Shown: positions 61,657 through 64,000 of the stretch, in pieces | Position numbering within the stretch: position 1 is the first letter of the stretch | Layout of the letters: each line of letters starts with the position of its first letter | NCBI GenBank assembly: GCA_963703655.1 | Contig: CAVPFA010000004.1 | Location: forward strand, 124,001-188,000 | Reading direction: 5' to 3' | DNA: 64,000 nucleotides | Origin: CAVPFA01 sp963703655 | GTDB taxonomy: Bacteria; Actinomycetota; Acidimicrobiia; Acidimicrobiales; Bog-793 | Program-made: the position numbers and the translations under genes | Notes under the pieces: generated by a model | What the model was told of the DNA's origin: nothing | The model's database searches: none | The model's input: the letters and a program-made list of their open reading frames with translations, nothing else

Positions 61657-62376
61657 CTATCTGGTGTCGGCCGTCTTCGAGTAGCCGCGGCGAGAGGACG
61701 CGGGCCTGCTCGCTGGCCGAAGCGCCAGAACAGCGAGTTGGGTGCGCCACCAGTGGATGGTCTCGGGCGGGGGTTGGCGCGTCGCATCGGGCGACGCCAA
61801 TCGAGCAGCGACCCAAAAGGTGAGCCCTCTCCGCCATGCCACCTGGCGCCCCCGGCAGCGACCGGGATGAGGTCCCGTCACCAAACTGAGCAGTGTCGGG
61901 TCGGGTATCTGAACTGAGAGTCGGTCACACGATTCAAGCTGTTCGCCCGGGATTACTCCCGGCAAGCGAGGACCGTCGACCGATGTCGGCACCGGTAACG
62001 CGTGTCGCGCCCACCAGTCTCCGGCTTGGATGACTGCGGCTTCGATAGTCGACAACGAGCTGTTCGAGCCGGCTCCCGCCAAGGCCAGCAACTCGCCGAC
62101 CGTTGAGGCCAGCCGCGGGTTCTCTCTGCGAGTTGGCTCTTCCTCGGCCGCGGCGTCCCAGTCCTGGTAGGCGAGTATCACTCGACAGCGCTGCGAGGGC
62201 GACGGCGAGAATCGAACCGGCCGCGCCGCATCAGCCTCGGCTGCAACCCGGCGGCTTAGCTCCGGTACGTCCAACGACCCGAAACGGGAACGGCGTTGGG
62301 CCAACCGCACCGTCGTCAGGGCCGCCGCAGCAGCTACGGCGGGGTTATCCCGCCTGCCGCGAACCTGCCCACTCAA
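61657..62376 (-). CDS. Transfer-operon protein, unknown
   Basis: A 239-residue protein, arginine- and serine-rich, with ELLALAGAGSNSSLSTIEAAVIQAGDWWARHALPVPTSVDGP and RLSVQIPDPTLLSLVTGPHPGRCRGRQVAWRRGLTFWVAARL. No motif recognised. The TTG start at 62376 overlaps the upstream gene by 32 nt and is weakly supported. Confidence 0.55.
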   Translation of the reverse strand: MSGQVRGRRDNPAVAAAAALTTVRLAQRRSRFGSLDVPELSRRVAAEADAARPVRFSPSPSQRCRVILAYQDWDAAAEEEPTRRENPRLASTVGELLALAGAGSNSSLSTIEAAVIQAGDWWARHALPVPTSVDGPRLPGVIPGEQLESCDRLSVQIPDPTLLSLVTGPHPGRCRGRQVAWRRGLTFWVAARLASPDATRQPPPETIHWWRTQLAVLALRPASRPASSRRGYSKTADTR

Positions 62377-62647
62377 CCAGCAGTCTCACCGCCGGGTGAG
62401 ACAGTGCCTGGTCGCGCCGGCTGGCCAACTCCTTCATGGACGCTTGCGCCCGCGGATTCAACTCCCGATACTGCAGCGCCAGGCACCAGGTCCGGTAGGT
62501 CCAGTCGGGCAGGGAGGGAGATCGAGGCTCAGCCAGCAGTGAAGTGAGGATTGGCGTGAGCCAACGGATGCTGGGGTCGCCGACACGAATCGGGACGGCG
62601 GCGCGGCGGATCGCCGCTGGCGTGTGGTCGAGGGTGGTCTGGGCCAT
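62345..62647 (-). CDS. First gene of the second transfer operon, unknown
   Basis: A 100-residue protein, MAQTTLDHTPAAIRRAAVPIRVGDPSIRWLTPILTSLLAEPRSPSLPDWTYRTWCLALQYRELNPRAQASM..., helical, without recognised domain. The ATG at 62647 is divergent from the HTH regulator across 103 bp, a likely place for regulation of the whole operon. Confidence 0.6.
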   Translation of the reverse strand: MAQTTLDHTPAAIRRAAVPIRVGDPSIRWLTPILTSLLAEPRSPSLPDWTYRTWCLALQYRELNPRAQASMKELASRRDQALSHPAVRLLVEWAGSRQAG

Positions 62648-62737
62648 GTCATGACCATCCGCCGGCAGCTACTGACATCGGAATGTCGCAGGGTGGCCTT
62701 TTCGAGGACATTTCCCTGCAGTCGGCGCTCATGGTCG

Positions 62738-62743
62738 TACGCT
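62738..62743 (+). promoter_or_regulatory. -10 box TACGCT of the regulator gene
   Basis: TANNNT at -13 to -8 from the GTG at 62751, indicating a leaderless or near-leaderless transcript. Confidence 0.4.
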
Positions 62744-62750
62744 CTGGCGC

Positions 62751-64000
62751 GTGACCAGGATCTCCCCCCGGTCGGAAGGGACCCTTCTCAGAGCCCTGGT
62801 GAGGGAGCGCCGGCTCACCGTCCAAGAGACGTTGGATTTGCTTCGGCGGCGCGCTGAGCTGATGAACGAGCGCAGTTACGCACTGTCGGATCGTCAGCTG
62901 CGCAGGTGGCTGGCGGGCGATGTCGCGTCGCTCGATGGAGTTCGCCCGGCAAACATTCGGGTAGCGGAAGCGGAGTTCGGCTGGCCCATCGGCGCGCTCT
63001 TGGCCGATGATCAACGGCCGACAGACCATCCGGAGTCGGCGCCGGGCCTCAAGGATCGGGAGCTTCGCACGAAAGAGTTCATCTCATGGGTCGCTGAGCA
63101 CTCCGCGCTCAGCTACGAGGCCGCCTACAGGGCCGTGGCGGAAGGAGCCGAGAGGTTCGCGTCGGTATCGTTTGTCATGCGCGCGGCTTGCGAGGACGCC
63201 CGGTCCCAGGTCGGCAGGACTCAGATCGCCGATGCGGTTGCTGACTATTACGGTCACTCGGCTGCGTTCTACAGCGCTCGGGTTGGCCAACGCGTTGTGC
63301 ACCTCAGCGTCCTGACCAACCAGGACTGGGTCGGATTGGCAGTTCCGTTAGGAGGTGACGCCGAGTCCTGCGCTCCAGCAGGGCGAGGTGAGGGTCCGGC
63401 GGTGCGCCTGAGCGACAGCCAGGCCCGCTCTGCGCTCGACCGATTGGCAGCGGCAGAAGTCACAGGGACGGTGATGGTCAACAACTCCCTCTATCGGCTC
63501 TCTGGTCTCGAGATCGGTCGCTCTCACCTGGCGGCGCAGTTCGAGTGTGCTGAATTCGCGGTCTACGCGTTGACGGCCGACCTGCTCGAAGCAGAGCTGC
63601 GCGACCTGGCACGAGAAGAAGTGCAAGACGCAGATGGCACAGAGACGCCGCTGCGGGACGCTTGGCTCCCGACCGTGGAGTCCGGACTGGCCTTTGAGAG
63701 GCGTGTGTGTGTCGGCGGCCCTGTCTGCCTCGTTGCCATCGCCGACGGGGAGCAGTACCAGCTACTCGTTCAGGAGCGCTCGAACCAGGTCCTCAACGTG
63801 ACCGGAGCCCTCGCCGTCATCCCGAAGGCCTTCCACCAGCCGATCGTGGATGCCTATGGCGAGACCCGTATCTCGACGACCATCGAACGAGAGCTGGAGG
63901 AGGAGCTTTTCGGACGGGTGGACCTCGAGCAGCGCTTGGTCGAATCCATGCGGCGAGCCGCTCCGTTGCACCCCTTCAACGCGTCCGCGCCAATGAAATG
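62751..64000 (+). CDS. HTH transcriptional regulator with Nudix-like C-terminal region (partial)
   Basis: The frame is open from the GTG at 62751 to the window end (over 416 codons, no stop seen). The N-terminus reads EGTLLRALVRERRLTVQETLDLLRRRAELMNERSYALSDRQLRRWLAGDV, a helix-turn-helix-like domain. The middle is helical. The last part has GALAVIPKAFHQPIVDAYGETRISTTIERELEEELFGRVDLEQRL, where TIERELEEELFGR resembles the Nudix box core RE-x2-EE-x-G. It is divergent from the transfer operon, so it may control conjugation in response to a nucleotide ligand. Confidence 0.7.
   Translation, partial: MTRISPRSEGTLLRALVRERRLTVQETLDLLRRRAELMNERSYALSDRQLRRWLAGDVASLDGVRPANIRVAEAEFGWPIGALLADDQRPTDHPESAPGLKDRELRTKEFISWVAEHSALSYEAAYRAVAEGAERFASVSFVMRAACEDARSQVGRTQIADAVADYYGHSAAFYSARVGQRVVHLSVLTNQDWVGLAVPLGGDAESCAPAGRGEGPAVRLSDSQARSALDRLAAAEVTGTVMVNNSLYRLSGLEIGRSHLAAQFECAEFAVYALTADLLEAELRDLAREEVQDADGTETPLRDAWLPTVESGLAFERRVCVGGPVCLVAIADGEQYQLLVQERSNQVLNVTGALAVIPKAFHQPIVDAYGETRISTTIERELEEELFGRVDLEQRLVESMRRAAPLHPFNASAPMK

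Overview
The window is high-GC bacterial DNA. Several features point to an actinobacterium, possibly of the Acidimicrobiia: a two-component/ABC-2 cassette, a SpoIID-domain protein, GYWLL..DG..Y.FG repeat surface proteins, actinobacterial conjugation families (SCO6880-like, DUF6112-like), many 4-nt start/stop overlaps, and many genes with a TANNNT box 6-10 nt upstream of the start codon (leaderless or nearly leaderless transcripts). The class-level placement is inference.

Bases 1-30350 are ordinary chromosome. In order they hold: a PEP/pyruvate-binding protein; an ABC exporter (two permeases and an ATPase) divergent from a response regulator/histidine kinase pair; an acyl-CoA dehydrogenase; a cold-shock protein; divergent cysS and valS sharing a 20-bp palindromic promoter; a lipoprotein, a flippase-like membrane protein and a SpoIID protein in one operon; and a large surface-glycan cluster (PIG-V-like mannosyltransferase, several GT4 and one GT2 glycosyltransferase, a methyltransferase, a Wzm/Wzt-type polysaccharide exporter and a secreted beta-propeller protein). 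The region ends with clpP and a tRNA-Leu(UAG). Three glycan genes each carry one apparent missing base in a G or C run.

From the tRNA-Leu 3' end to beyond the right edge the window is an integrative conjugative element (ICE) of at least 33 kb. It starts with a tyrosine integrase next to the tRNA. It then carries a defence island: four neighbouring proteins with PD-(D/E)XK-type nuclease signatures, one fused to a TIR/deoxyribosyltransferase-like domain and one fused to an nSTAND NTPase. After it come an IS element with 18-bp inverted repeats and a 5-bp target duplication, an excisionase-like protein and primase operon, a small region with three ~58-bp dispersed repeats that bound single genes, and a Gabija-like OLD nuclease/UvrD helicase pair whose helicase is broken.

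Two minus-strand conjugation operons follow. One holds ArdC-like antirestriction, T4CP and HNH genes; the other holds split VirB4-like, VirB6/TrbL-like, DUF6112-like and NlpC/P60 wall hydrolase genes. They are separated by an inserted plus-strand AbiTii-SIR2 defence pair, whose SIR2 gene has an in-frame amber codon. Three transfer genes carry apparent one-base gains. The window ends inside an HTH regulator with a Nudix-like C-terminus. No relaxase and no right attachment site are visible, so the element continues beyond base 64000.
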